From contig NC_085137.1 of NCBI RefSeq assembly GCF_035046485.1, positions 5,929,977 to 5,993,976 on the forward strand: a DNA stretch of 64,000 nucleotides, in the 5' to 3' direction. The translations under genes and the position numbers were made by a program. This DNA is from Aedes albopictus (taxonomy: Eukaryota; Arthropoda; Insecta; Diptera; Culicidae). Below are positions 44,557 to 55,112 of this stretch, in pieces. Below the pieces are notes generated by a model that worked only from the letters and a program-made list of their open reading frames with translations, was not told the origin of the DNA and did not search any database. Positions within the stretch are counted from its first letter, which is position 1. Every line of letters begins with the position of its first letter.

Positions 44557-44918
44557 AGCAAGGATGGCAACACTCACTTGTTATTTTCTCAGCACAGAAG
44601 CTTGCAATCAAGAAACGATGTATGGACGAAGTTTGCCGAATAGAGTAGGGCTCACACACGCATGCCAAAGTTGTAAGGGAGCTGCGAAGGCAACTCTCCA
44701 CGAGGTGAATGTAAATTACACTCACCTCGTGGAGAGTCGCTTTCACAGCTCTGTCACGACTTTGGCATGCCTTTGAGAGCCCTACTCTATTCGGCAAACT
44801 TCTAGTATAAATCACAAGAAAAAAGTCGTCCATACATCATTTCTTGATTGCACGCTTCTGAACTGAGAAAATAGCATGTGAGTGTAACTCTTTGCAAGTG
44901 AGTGTTCCCATCCCTGCT
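44557..44918. mobile_element. Foldback MITE, 362 bp, TCTA target duplication
   Basis: AGCAAGGATGGCAACACTCAC at the left pairs with GTGAGTGTTCCCATCCCTGCT at the right, flanked by TCTA (44553-44556, 44919-44922). Pairing continues to the centre (TCCACGAGGTGAATGTAA / TTACACTCACCTCGTGGA). The right arm has an extra ~25 nt near 44800. No coding content. Confidence 0.85.
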
Positions 44919-44949
44919 TCTAAGGTCCAGTGAGATGTCTTTTTACAGA

Positions 44950-45612
44950 GTAACAAAAATTAACTTTTGGTTTGTCTCAAGAGCAAACTTATGTGTATCT
45001 GACAGGTTTTTGGCCGCTGAATCCGGGCTTAGATTTGCTCCAACACTTCATAATTTTGAGCTATATCCCAATTTATAAGGCAAAATATGCGATTTTGGAC
45101 TTTTTTTGACTGCAAGCCATTAAAGCATGGAAATATATTTTTTAAGCAATCAAAGCATAAATTTGTCAATTAACATCTAAATTCATGACTCATGCAAAAT
45201 ATTTTGTTTTACCAAATTAAATTTGATAGTTTTAAGCGATTTACGTTAGGTACGATATTTCCCATAAAAGTCACCCTCCAAAAGTTGCATGCAAGTTTAC
45301 ATACTGACATAAAATGCTTAAATCTCTCAAATTTGATTTGGTGAAACGAAATATTTTGCATGAGTCATGGATTTAGATGTTAGTTGACCGATTTATCCTT
45401 TGATTGCTTTAAAAATATATTTCCATGCTTAATGGCTTGTGGTCAAAAAAAGCCCAAAATCGCATATTTTGCTATATGTATAAATTGAGGTATAGCTCAA
45501 AATTGTGACGTGTTGGAGAAAATCTGAGTCCGGATTGGAATTCAGCGGCCCAAAATCTGTCAGAGACACATAAGTTTGCTCTTGAGACATAAAAATGTTG
45601 CGCTGTGTTATT
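44950..45612. mobile_element. Foldback MITE (TCTCAAGAGCAAACTTATG family), complete copy
   Basis: GTCTCAAGAGCAAACTTATG at 44974 pairs with CATAAGTTTGCTCTTGAGAC near 45570-45588, and pairing extends for about 300 bp per arm. Ends beyond the arms include AACACAGCGCAACA (reverse of 45595-45610), also at 14460. Related half-copies form part of the inverted structure at 14.5 and 22 kb. Confidence 0.8.
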
Positions 45613-45785
45613 AATCGCCTCGCAAAATCATGAAGTTTGGCATGGTTCCGTTAACTCACTAGTTTGACCTTGAGCCTAGAACCGGTTTCGCAAAAAACGG
45701 CAAAATCTTAACGAATTCTTGATGAACTTCCAATCTTTTGCCACCATTTTCCGGGGTTTTGTAACAAAATATGTAAACATGTCTA

Positions 45786-46010
45786 AAGGTCCTATCTGCA
45801 GAAGAGAGGTTCTCTTTGGTTTCCCTCTCTTTCGTTAATATCTCAGCTGTTTATTTGTATTATGATTGTCTCCTTGCACTGAACGATGGTCAAAACAATC
45901 GTCTTTCGATTTGTACTGCAAAAGTAGTTGAAAAGTGCACCATTACATTGCAATAATTGAAAAAGAAAGTGAACAAAGAGAGCCTCTTAAATGCAGATAG
46001 GACCTATTGA
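45786..46010. mobile_element. Short MITE (AGGTCCTATCTGCA termini)
   Basis: AGGTCCTATCTGCAGAAGAG at the left pairs with the right end read in reverse (AGGTCCTATCTGCATTTAAG); matching continues imperfectly through GAGGTTCTCTTTGG / GAGGCTCTCTTTGT. About 225 bp, no frame of note. Confidence 0.65.
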
Positions 46011-46139
46011 AATGTTTGGCTTGATATAGGTCAGACAAGATGGTGGACTGCGAAAAAAATTTCCTTTTCACATACCCCTGAAAAATCCGGAATATCTCAG
46101 ATGTTCGTACATGGTTCCTAAAAGTTTTAGGCTTAACTG

Positions 46140-46517
46140 CCGTGAATCGCAAGTCAGTCCCATATGTAAAAAGTAGGCATTGAGAAAATGGACTCCTAAG
46201 TTTTTAAATTCGATTTCTAGGTGAAATTAAAAAAAAAATCCCAAATTGTTTCAAACATTAAAACGTAATTGCGAAATATATAAAACTGATTTAAAAAGTG
46301 TTAGATTTTGTACTTTAGGGTACACAAGTCCGTAATAGGATTGACTTGCAATTACTTTTCATTGTGGGACAATCTGACTTGGTGTTGTTTTTCGATTTTA
46401 CTGAACAAACTATATATTTTTATTCACACAGCTGGAAGATCATCTGGAGAAAGATCGAAAACTGTCATTAACTCAATTTTGCCCAAAATGCAGATGGGAC
46501 TGACTTGCGATTCACGG
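46140..46517. mobile_element. MITE with 24-bp perfect TIRs
   Basis: CCGTGAATCGCAAGTCAGTC at 46140 and its exact complement ending at 46517; identity covers 24 bp. Length about 378 bp, no transposase. A clear target duplication could not be fixed. Confidence 0.75.
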
Positions 46518-46519
46518 TA

Positions 46520-47470
46520 GTAAATCTTGGAAAAAATCCTAAAACTAGATGAACTTCCCCGACCATTGCATTTTAAATTTTTAAATCGATGATTTTTTCG
46601 CAAAATTACGTCAATTTAAATTTTAACAAAAGATTGCCTATCCCAAACAATTTGGCCACCCGTGTAGGTAACGGAGTGCCAATGAGTAATGAACGAGAAA
46701 AATGCCGCCATAAACTGAATGGCAACAGAGAGCGGTACAGGGTTTCAATGTGAATAAGAAACAAATCCACCGTAACAAGAAACGGAAGCACGAAGTGAGT
46801 GTGCTTGCATAGGAAAGCATGAGTCGGAACGATATGCAGAGGTTTTATGCAACTGTCAATGGAGTACAGAACAGGACTGCGCCAGTGCCTGCCATGTGCA
46901 ATGACTGGGAAGGAAATTCGCTGCTTTTAGCGAAGATTTAGTGAGCAATGCAATTTCTGATACATTTGATGGCTGGAAATTCTGGCTTCAGTCTTGGGGA
47001 AATAACTCAATTGACTCTAATCTTGAACAAAAACATTAAATTCTGAAAAAAGCATAAATCAATTCGTATTTTATTATTGTCTATCCGGTTGGAGTCAGGA
47101 CAGACATTCAAACAAAAATTGCCATTTTCTTAGTCCACAAGTGTCGCAACTGTTTCGCGACTAGTGTGCTGTGTTGCTAATGACAAGGAGATAGATGCGC
47201 ACTATTTCCGAAATGATTCAGAAAACGTCGCGAGTCGGGTCGCGATTCAGTTGTGCGACGTTCGGTTTGGTGGCGGCTCGACAATAACCCATTACTAAAA
47301 ACCCGAGAACGGTCGCGTCGTGTACTGAGTACACACACCATGAAAAAAGCACGCTAGTAGTACACAGCTTGAGCGTGGCGTCGCCAAAGGTGGTCAACGA
47401 CGCAATTGCGTTAGCTTAAATGTTGTATTGATATTCTCTTTCTGGCCAAATATTACGTAAAAGTGGTTTG
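46520..47470. other. Intronic stretch; GC-richer block at 47150-47420
   Basis: 46520-47140 is unassigned. From 47150 to 47420 the sequence is unusually CG-rich for this intron, with TCGCGA, GTCGCG, GGTCGCGTCG and a GTACTGAGTACACAC segment. It resembles no repeat elsewhere in the window and lies 60-380 nt from the exon at 47529-47649. Confidence 0.4.
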
Positions 47471-47528
47471 TTCAAGTTTTTCCATTTGTATACCATTACA
47501 TACATGTGTTATAAAAATATTAACATAC

Positions 47529-47649
47529 CTTGTCATAATGTTGGGGTTATAGAACCTCATGCCGTTTCGAGATTGCCGTATCGCTCCATTGTCGATGGCC
47601 GGATCAGTCGATGGACGAGATTCATTTTGAATGATTCGATTGGCGCTGG
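47529..47649 (-). CDS. TOGARAM1: TOGARAM-type protein, internal exon (linker)
   Basis: Exon of 121 nt with acceptor TTTACACTTTTCAG (ending 47650) and donor AAG-GTATGT. It enters in phase 1 and leaves in phase 2. It encodes a polar, Asn/Arg-rich linker (residues about 423-462: NRIIQNESRPSTDPAIDNGA, then RNGMRFYNPN). No stop in the required frame; a 71-nt intron separates it from the exon upstream. Confidence 0.78.
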
Positions 47650-47720
47650 CTGAAAAGTGTAAAAAAACATTAAATATTTTTTGTTCAAATCAATCATTTA
47701 AATAGCCTGGCAGTATTTAC

Positions 47721-47863
47721 CTATGGTGTCACTCATGAAGCCGTCACTCAGTCGCGTACACAGCCTACTACGGGTCGGCCTTGCCGGCTTCATCTCATAG
47801 GGATTGCTGTTCTTTGCATTCAGCCCATTTCTGCCACCCTGTTTGGGCTCCATTTCGGGAAAC
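47721..47863 (-). CDS. TOGARAM1: TOGARAM-type protein, internal exon (linker)
   Basis: Exon of 143 nt between acceptor ATCAATTGCAG and donor ATAG-GTAAAT. It enters in phase 2 and leaves in phase 1, compatible with both neighbours. It encodes residues about 375-422, including FPEMEPKQGGRNGLNAKNSN and RLCTRLSDGFMSDT. This is predicted disordered linker; no domain. Confidence 0.78.
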
Positions 47864-47941
47864 CTGCAATTGATCAAATCGGACTGGGTTCACACAACAC
47901 GTATCTACTACACATCTTTATGTTTTCCGGCAAAACGTCAC

Positions 47942-48119
47942 CTTGAAATCGTTGACTGTTTGGCGTATCGTCCGTTCGGTAGTTGTTTTATGTTTCCACC
48001 GCCATTACCATTGTTGGATATGGGAAGCTTTCGCTGGTGTTGTTGTTGTTGTTGCTGTTGCTGGTCGTTGAGCTCCGGATATGACCGTGATTGTACATTT
48101 CCATAGAATGGTCTCGATC
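47942..48119 (-). CDS. TOGARAM1: TOGARAM-type protein, internal exon with poly-Gln
   Basis: Exon of 178 nt after acceptor GCTGTCCCGTCAG and before donor CAAG-GTGACG. It enters in phase 1 and leaves in phase 2. It encodes SRPFYGNVQSRSYPELND, eight Gln, His-Gln, then KLPISNNGNGGGN. The CAG/CAA run is a likely length polymorphism. Its frame works only if preceded by a phase-1 exon; the 25-nt microexon supplies exactly that. Confidence 0.78.
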
Positions 48120-48670
48120 CTGACGGGACAGCAGTTATCATCAACGTCATCACAGGGTCAACCGAAAAATAGGACCATGTATGATTTGTAATGCATTATT
48201 ACAAGGAAAGAAAAGAAAGAAAATATTGTGAAAATTTTGAATATGTAATCAATCGAAAGGCATGCTTCCTCAAAAATTATAAAATTTTTAAATTGAAAAT
48301 TTGAGATTGAATTTAACGAGCTTCACATAATGTTGCCAAGCAAATATATAAGCAAGTAAGGATTGAAATGGTAATTGAGCCGATAATCATTATCATCAAC
48401 TAGTGACGTGTATGTATTTATGCATGTGGTACAGTTTTCTTTGGTGACCCAGAAAAATAACTCGGAAGCTATCGACTCGTTTTACATTTACATGGGCGTT
48501 TCGTTGGGTGTGGATATGAATGAATGAGCTGTTTTTGAGTTATGTTCTTTTGATGACGGCGAATAGCGTGCTATCGGAAGATGTTGTTGCCTAGATAATT
48601 GAAGTGTTGTGTCGAATTGGTGGATTGTATTGCAATGAGACTGAGTATATTGCGGCTAATTCCAACTTAC

Positions 48671-48695
48671 CATTAGTTGCAGCTATGTTACCGTC
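48671..48695 (-). CDS. TOGARAM1: TOGARAM-type protein, 25-nt microexon
   Basis: The predicted exon encodes DGNIAATN plus one base and sits between AACTTCAG and a strong donor, AATG-GTAAGT. It enters in phase 0 and leaves in phase 1. Without it the 54962-55049 exon (ending phase 0) cannot join 47942-48119 (needing phase 1) without a frameshift to a stop. The acceptor's pyrimidine tract is weak and a longer exon using an upstream AG stays open, so the 5' edge is less certain than the donor. Confidence 0.6.
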
Positions 48696-48895
48696 CTGAA
48701 GTTTGCGTTTGTGCCAAAGGTAAGAATAACGTTCATAAATAAGGTTATACTCAAAATGCAAATTTGTACAATGATCAAATCGGAAATAAAAGCTAAACTT
48801 TACGGATTACAAAAAACGAAACTCCTAAAACTGTTATTATTTTAAAGTGTGTCTCATTGGCAACACAGTGAAATGCAACATTTTTATGAGTCATA

Positions 48896-49422
48896 TAGTG
48901 TCGGACAAGATAATAAGACCACTAGCCATTTTTCATACAAAATGACCAAGTTTGACGATGTGATGTCCGGTTTATAGTGAACCGATTTGGCTGAAATGTT
49001 GACAGTTGCCATGGAGTAACGTGAATTTTGATTTGTATTTAATTGATTAAGTTTTGTTAACTACATCAAAAGTTACAGATATACGAAACGACAAAATAAT
49101 AGGACCATTTTCAGATTGCCATTATTAAAGGATATATGAGAGTATCTGATACATGATCTGATACTTGATGATTGATAAACTAGTGCTAACATTAAGGATG
49201 CCATTTAAACTTGGGGACATTTTTATTGAATTGACCACGAATAACCATCATAAAAATCTGTATCTTTGGAAATAAGTAGTGAACAGAACTCAATAAATTT
49301 ATTACAAATCAAAATTCCCGTTATTTCAAATCGACTGCCAAAACTTCAGCCAAATCGGTTAACTTAACATGATCATTTTAAATGAAATAGGACCGGTGGT
49401 CTTATTGTTTTGACCGACACTG
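48896..49422. mobile_element. Tc1/mariner-like MITE, 527 bp
   Basis: Left end TAGTGTCGGACAAGATAATA and right end, reverse-complemented, CAGTGTCGGTCAAAACAATA, both followed by AGACCAC. TA flanks at 48894-48895 and 49423-49424. CAGTGTCGG-type ends are common in Tc1-like elements. No transposase. Confidence 0.8.
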
Positions 49423-49649
49423 TAACATGTGCAACCACACTAATGTTTACTCAACTTTTTGTTTGAATGTAATCAATACACAAGAACAGTTACAAAATGT
49501 GTTTTAGTCATAACATGTTAGATATTTGGTTTTCTTTGAAATTATGATACGGATTGTCGTAATGACATAAACTGATACTTCTGTACTCGAATTTTCCATT
49601 TTATTTTGGCTTATTCTAATCTTCCTAAACAGATTTTCAAACATGAACC

Positions 49650-52350
49650 ACAGAAGCTTCTCTGAAGAAAATCCGTGGAGAAACTCCTGGATGAATTCCT
49701 AAAGGAAATACAGAATGAATGTCTGAACTCAAGAGGAATTACTGGAAAAAAATCCTAGGGGGAATTCTGAAGGAATCCTTGGAGGAATTCTCGTAGAAGT
49801 TCTTGATGGAATTACTGAAAGAATTCCTAAGTGAATTTCAAGAGGAATTCCTGAGTGAATTACAAGAGAAATTCGTGAAGGAATCATAGGAGGGAGGAAT
49901 TTCTGCAGAAGATTTACTAAAAGAATGCTAGGAGAAATTCGTAGAAGGATTCCTAGAAAAAATACTGGAGGAACTCCAGTCAAGTGGATTCCCTCTAAAA
50001 AATTTTGAGGCAAACTTTCTTGAGTGAATCTCACGAGAAGTTCTTGAAAGCTGCACAAATATCAGGAGTGATCAACAGTGGCAGTAGTGATTCCCTAACA
50101 TCAACTCTAAGTGTTCTACAAGTACAAATTTCGAAATTTTTTGAACAAGTGAGATCTTAATGGGTCTACAATGACGTAAAATAGTAATTTTGTTTATTTA
50201 CTTTTTGTCTTTGATCATAAATATGCTAGAATTACTGATTTTTGGTTCAAAGAACACTGCCGTCCTACGCAGAATTGTCCCATATTATATGGTAATCCCT
50301 AATTACATGGAACAACTATACGTAGAACGGCAGAACAGGTGAAGTGTGAGGTAACGAGACTCCACTAAGCAAGGAGTTTTGAAGAAATTCGTGGAGAAGC
50401 ATCTGGAAGTGTCATAAAAAAGTTCTCAAAGGAATCCCTGGTGAAATCTCTGGAGGAATTCTTGGTGAAATTCCTGGAGGGATCTCCCTGGAGAAAATTC
50501 TCAAGGAATATTTTTTTAGAAGCTCCTGAAGGAATCCCTAAAAACCCTGAGCAAATCTCACGAGGACTTCGTGAAGAAATATCCGAAGGAATATAATCCG
50601 AAAAAAAAAATCATAGGAAGAATTCGTGAACAAATCTCTGGAGAAATAACTGGAGGAATATCCGAAGAAATTTCTACAGGAATCTGTGGGAGAGATTCTG
50701 AACGTACTTGGAGTTGGAGAAATTCCTGAGGAATTTCAGAAGGAATTGTGAAATACTTGGCGAATTTTCAGAAGTAATTATAGGAGAAATTTCTGAAGCA
50801 GAATTCCTGAAGAAATACATTAAAGGATCCCTGCAGAAAATCCTGGACAAGGAAGGAATTCCAAAGAGATCTCTGGAGAAATTTCTGAACGAATCCTCGG
50901 AAAAAGCGCTGGAGAATAAACTCCTCGGAACATCCTTGGAGAAATTCCTAAGCGGATCTACGAAGGAATACTTGAAGGAACCCCAGGCGGAATTCCTAAA
51001 GAATTGCAGGAGAGTTTCCAAAAGGATTGCCAGTGGAACTCCAGGACGAATTCCTGTAAGATTACCAGGATGAATTCGTGAACGATGAATCCTAGGAATA
51101 ATTGATTGTGGGTTCTTCAGAGATATCCCAGGATTTTTTACCTAAAGAAATTCAAGAAATCTCGGGAAGAAATTCCTGGAGAAATCCCTGAAAAATCCTG
51201 AAGAAATCCCTGGAGAAAATTGTGAAAGAATTTATATAGGAATACTTGTGGAAGTTCCTGGAGGAATTCTTGGAAGAGATCCTGAGTAAATCTCAAGAGG
51301 ATTTTGTGAAAGAACACCAGGAATCCCAGGAAGATTTCCTGAAAGAATCCTAAGAGAAATTGGCGAACGAATCTTTGGGGAAATTACTGCAGGAATTCTT
51401 GAAGAAATTCCTAGAAGAATACCTGAAGGAATCCTTGGAGGAATTCTTGAATGAATATCAAGACGTTCCTATTGCATCACGATGAGAATTGCTCGCTGGC
51501 GTAGTATACGGTTTGGATAAAAACTGATCATAAAATGGAGGGTTCAAGAATTTCAGAAGGAACTGGGAAATACTTGGAAAAATTCTAGAAGGAATTATAG
51601 GAGAAATTTCTGAAGGGATCCCAAGCCAAATTCCCAAGTGGAATGCATGGAAGACTCCCTGCAGAAATTCCTAGAGGAATTCCGAAAGGAATACCTGAAA
51701 GAATGTTCGAATAGATCTATGCAGACATTTATTTTACAATTTCCAAAGATATTTCTAAAGAAATTTCTGAAGGAATCCTTGGAAAAAGCCCTGTACCAAA
51801 TACTGGAGGAGAAACCCCTCCAGACATCCGTGGAGAACTTCCCTAACGGGCGCACATAGGAATCCTTGAAGGAATTCCGGGTGGAATTCCTGAAGGATTG
51901 CCGGAGGAATTCCTAAAAAGGATTGTCAGGGGAATCCCAGGGCGAATTCCTGAAGATTTCCAGAATGAGTTCCTGAAGGATGAATCACAGGCATCATTCA
52001 TTTTGAGATTCTTGGAGGATTTTCAGAAAAGCTGAAAAATTTTTCGAAGGAATTCCTAGAAGAACTCCAGGAGTGTTTGGCAGAAAAAGTCTCCATTGAA
52101 AGAAATCATGAAGCAATCCCTGAGGAAATTTTTAAAATAATTTCTGAACAAATTCACTATGGAAGTGACGGATCAAGCACTGGATGAACGTCTCGAGGTA
52201 TCCCTACTCAAGTTATTCAAGAAATCACTGAAAAAATTTCCGGAGGCAGTGTTTCCATGAAATTTGAGAAAATCCTGATACTACCCCAAGAAGAACATGG
52301 ACAAATTTCTGAAAGAATTCCTAGAGAAATTCCCGAAAAAATACCGGTGT
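49650..52350. repeat. Long GGAATTCC-type array (GGAA orientation), three blocks
   Basis: Blocks at 49650-50060, 50370-51460 and 51540-52350 repeat GGAATTCCTGGAGGAATCC with a clear 12-bp rhythm, e.g. GAATTCTTGAAG-AAATTCCTAGAA near 51395. Gaps hold ordinary intron sequence and a small hairpin (CTGCCGTCCTACG / CGTAGAACGGCAG, 50257-50333). Frames such as 50708-51073 (EFLEKF-like repeats) are by-products. Confidence 0.85.
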
Positions 52351-52401
52351 TTTGCCCTTAGCACGACGTTTGATTGAATTGAATACCTTCTCCCCGAATA
52401 A

Positions 52402-54055
52402 AGACTGGATTCGAAAAAAATGAGACACAAAGAATAATGTATAACTTTTGATTGCGTGTACAATCGCTGATTTTTTGACCAGGAATGGTACATTATGTGT
52501 AAAATTTCATCAAAATCGGTTAAGTGTTTGCGGAGATATCGTCGAAACAATTTACCATTTGAGAATCTTGGGCGAACGAACACTTTAAAAAATATTATTA
52601 TTTTTTACCTAATTGTGGTAACAAAAATACTGAACCGATTTCAATGAAAATTTTTCTGTTCAAAAAGTATGTATGTGTAAGTATTGTCTCAAAATTTCAT
52701 TCAAGTTGATTATACGGTTAAAACGTTATAGCCATATATGTAGCACTATGTCGCAATAAGCAAATGTGGTTTTTGGTATAGTGACACTCAAACTGCTCTA
52801 ACTTTTAAAATGTTCAACCGATATGGCTGAAATTTTCACTGAAAACAGTTCAACACACTGTCAAAATTTCATAAAAATCGGGACACTGTTGCCAATTCTA
52901 CAGTCAAAATATTGCACCCTGATTTTAAAATGTTAAAAAGTGCCCAAAATTTGAAAATCCAGTTTTTTTGTTTGAATTGTTTAAAAAAAAAGTACTAAAC
53001 CGATTATGACGTAATTTTCACCACTTATTATGCCTTACAACAACAAAATTATAACCTAAACAATTTTTAAAATAGATGCCCAAGATTTCCAAAATCACAT
53101 TTTATTGTATCGACAATATTTGCGCCAATAACCGCTTTTGATTAAATTTTTAGGGTATTAACTACACATAATATGGGTCATTCCGCGCCAAGTGACCGAC
53201 CGCTTGCAATCGACCATCACGGATTTGAACCAAATTTGGCTGAAACATTTGTTTAGATGGAAAAAGAAAAAATCCAAATTTTGGTGCCGGATCACCCCTC
53301 GGCCCCTGGCAGCACCCCTCGTTTTGGCCGATATGAAAATTATCCTCTCTTTCTTTTATTTTTATCATTGAAACGATTGCACATAGACATTTCCAACCTT
53401 CGGCTTTTTTGAAGGAAATCGTTCAGGGAATCCAGAAAAAATATTACATTACATATTGTATTTTTTTGATGCAGTGTTGCCAGATATCATATTTTTCAAT
53501 TTTAAAACTCAAAATCGATTTTTCTCAAAATACGCATATTTTGATTTTAAAAATTTTGATTCCATCGTGTTTATCAGACGTTTTTCTATCGAAAAAGCTT
53601 AACTCCCCAAAGTAATTTTCGTCGTTCCTGAGATATAGCGTTTTAAGAAAAGATATTCATTTTTTCATATAAAATATCATATAAAATCAGGTGCAGTTTA
53701 TAAATTTCGTAAAAAAAACATTGTTTGATGCCATGTAAAGACGTTTTGTGCTGATTTGAACAATATCGAGTATAAAAAGGATTAAAAAAATTGACAGTGT
53801 TGCCAGTTTACCTGTTTTTATTATACCATGAAACTTAACCTTCAAGTGTTTGACAATGTACAGATTATTCTGAAAAATCGCTCCATGTGTGTTGCAAGAG
53901 TGATGGTCGATTGCAAGTTTTCACATTTTCTCGGTCACTTCATATGAAATGACCCATATGCTATTTCTGGTTAAAAATCAGCTGTTTTTGTGAACGCAAT
54001 CAAAAGTTATACATTATTTTGTGTGTCTCATTTTTTTCGAGTTCAGTCTTTAAGG
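52402..54055. mobile_element. TIR element with about 95-bp inverted ends, containing a nested element
   Basis: TCGAAAAAAATGAGACACA, AATAATGTATAACTTTTGATTG and GCTGATTTTT(T/A)ACCAG occur at 52412-52485 and inverted at 53968-54042. The interior includes 53174-53956, a second TA-flanked element. Confidence 0.75.
53174..53956. mobile_element. TA-flanked element with TGGGTCATT termini
   Basis: TGGGTCATTCCGCGCCAAGT at the left and TGGGTCATTTCATATGAAGT (reverse of the right end), each followed by GACCG and later TTGCAATCGACCATCAC. TA lies at 53172-53173 and 53957-53958. It is nested in 52402-54055. No transposase frame. Confidence 0.75.
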
Positions 54056-54064
54056 ACAGACTTG

Positions 54065-54275
54065 TTAGAATCCCAAAATGGCCGCCACAATGGCCGACTT
54101 TGGAACCTACTCACGATTTCGAGGGCACAAACCTCTTCGTAAACAAAACCAGCGCACCTGATCTTCTTATTTGAAGCTTATTACAAGTGAGCAAGAACAG
54201 AATAATAAAATACTTTGTTGCGTGAAGCTTGCTTCTTGAGATTTGTGCATTTGAAGTTTTGATGCATTGTTGAAG
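54065..54275 (+). repeat. Dispersed repeat F, copy 2
   Basis: Matches 40020-40230 in order and orientation (GCCACAATGGCCGACTT, CTACTCACGA, AGTGAGCAA, GAGATTTGTGCAT). The 171-codon minus frame 54111-54626 runs through it and is not supported. Confidence 0.7.
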
Positions 54276-54961
54276 CGGGATGTCAAGACGTTTGTCCTTA
54301 ATTGGTCCATTGCTGATCCTTGGCTTTGTGATTTTTCCATTTAGGATTGAGTGTGTTTGCTGCATACTGCAGCAATGAAATCCAGCTTCGAAGTGACACA
54401 GAGCTTTTATGGGATGTGAATTAAAGGTTGGTTCAACAAGTGAAATTGAACGATGACGAAGAACAATTCGGCTAGCTGCTGCTTTGATGCGATTGCCTTC
54501 GTCATACGCAAAATGAGAAAAAATGTCAACTCGTAAGTCAAATTTAAAGGTGAAATTTTGCTTAATTATTTGATTTCCAGTACTATAGGAGTTGGTTATT
54601 GATAGTTTACATATTTTTGCTTCCATCTAATGAGCCATTGGCAAAGGTATGATGGAATATCAGTAATTATTGGCTACTCTCCGTCTGATATGACGGGAAT
54701 TAGCACAAATGACAAAGTAGATTTCTACCCTATATACATTTTTGCACATATATAGAAAACAAAAACAGTTTTATGTATCCAGTTTACCCATCCTGGTGCG
54801 ACCGACCTATTATATTACACCATCTCATGAATTATTAATCCAATTGTATTATCGCACCAGAAGCATCGTGTCATAAACAAAATGTGTGAACGATTACTAT
54901 ATTATACAACGTTTGACTGGGCATATCATGTCTACGATTAGTGTCTTACCGTGTGACTTAC

Positions 54962-55049
54962 GGGAATTTTGGAAGTCCACCCGGAGCTCATAACTTTACT
55001 CGAGTCGATCGGCTGTTTCACCTCGTCGAACACTTGGAAGCTCGGTTTC
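54962..55049 (-). CDS. TOGARAM1: TOGARAM-type protein, internal exon (after TOG2)
   Basis: Exon of 88 nt; acceptor GGTTGAGCAG ends at 55050, donor CCC-GTAAGT starts at 54961. It enters in phase 2 and leaves in phase 0. It encodes KPSFQVFDEVKQPIDSSKVM then SSGWTSKIP. The other two frames have early stops. Only 63 nt separate it from the previous exon, a size typical of dipteran short introns. Confidence 0.8.
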
Positions 55050-55112
55050 CTGCTCAACCGACACCAACATTAGAGGCATTTTAGTTTTATTGTGATTAAT
55101 GATGGTAACTAC

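Larger units (their letters stand above)
6727..47528 (-). other. 40.8-kb intron of the TOGARAM-type gene
   Basis: Bounded by donor GTATGT (47523-47528) and acceptor TTTACAG (ending 6727). It carries almost all the mobile elements listed here and one possible nested gene at 24497-25195. The large size is typical of culicine introns expanded by repeats. Confidence 0.8.

Noticed and set aside
50708..51073. 121-codon frame with coiled-coil-like EFLEKF repeats
   Set aside because: It is the translation of a 12-bp degenerate array; both strands give similar repetitive peptides.
54111..54626. 171-codon minus-strand frame
   Set aside because: It crosses dispersed repeat F, whose other copy has no such frame, and has no recognisable domain.
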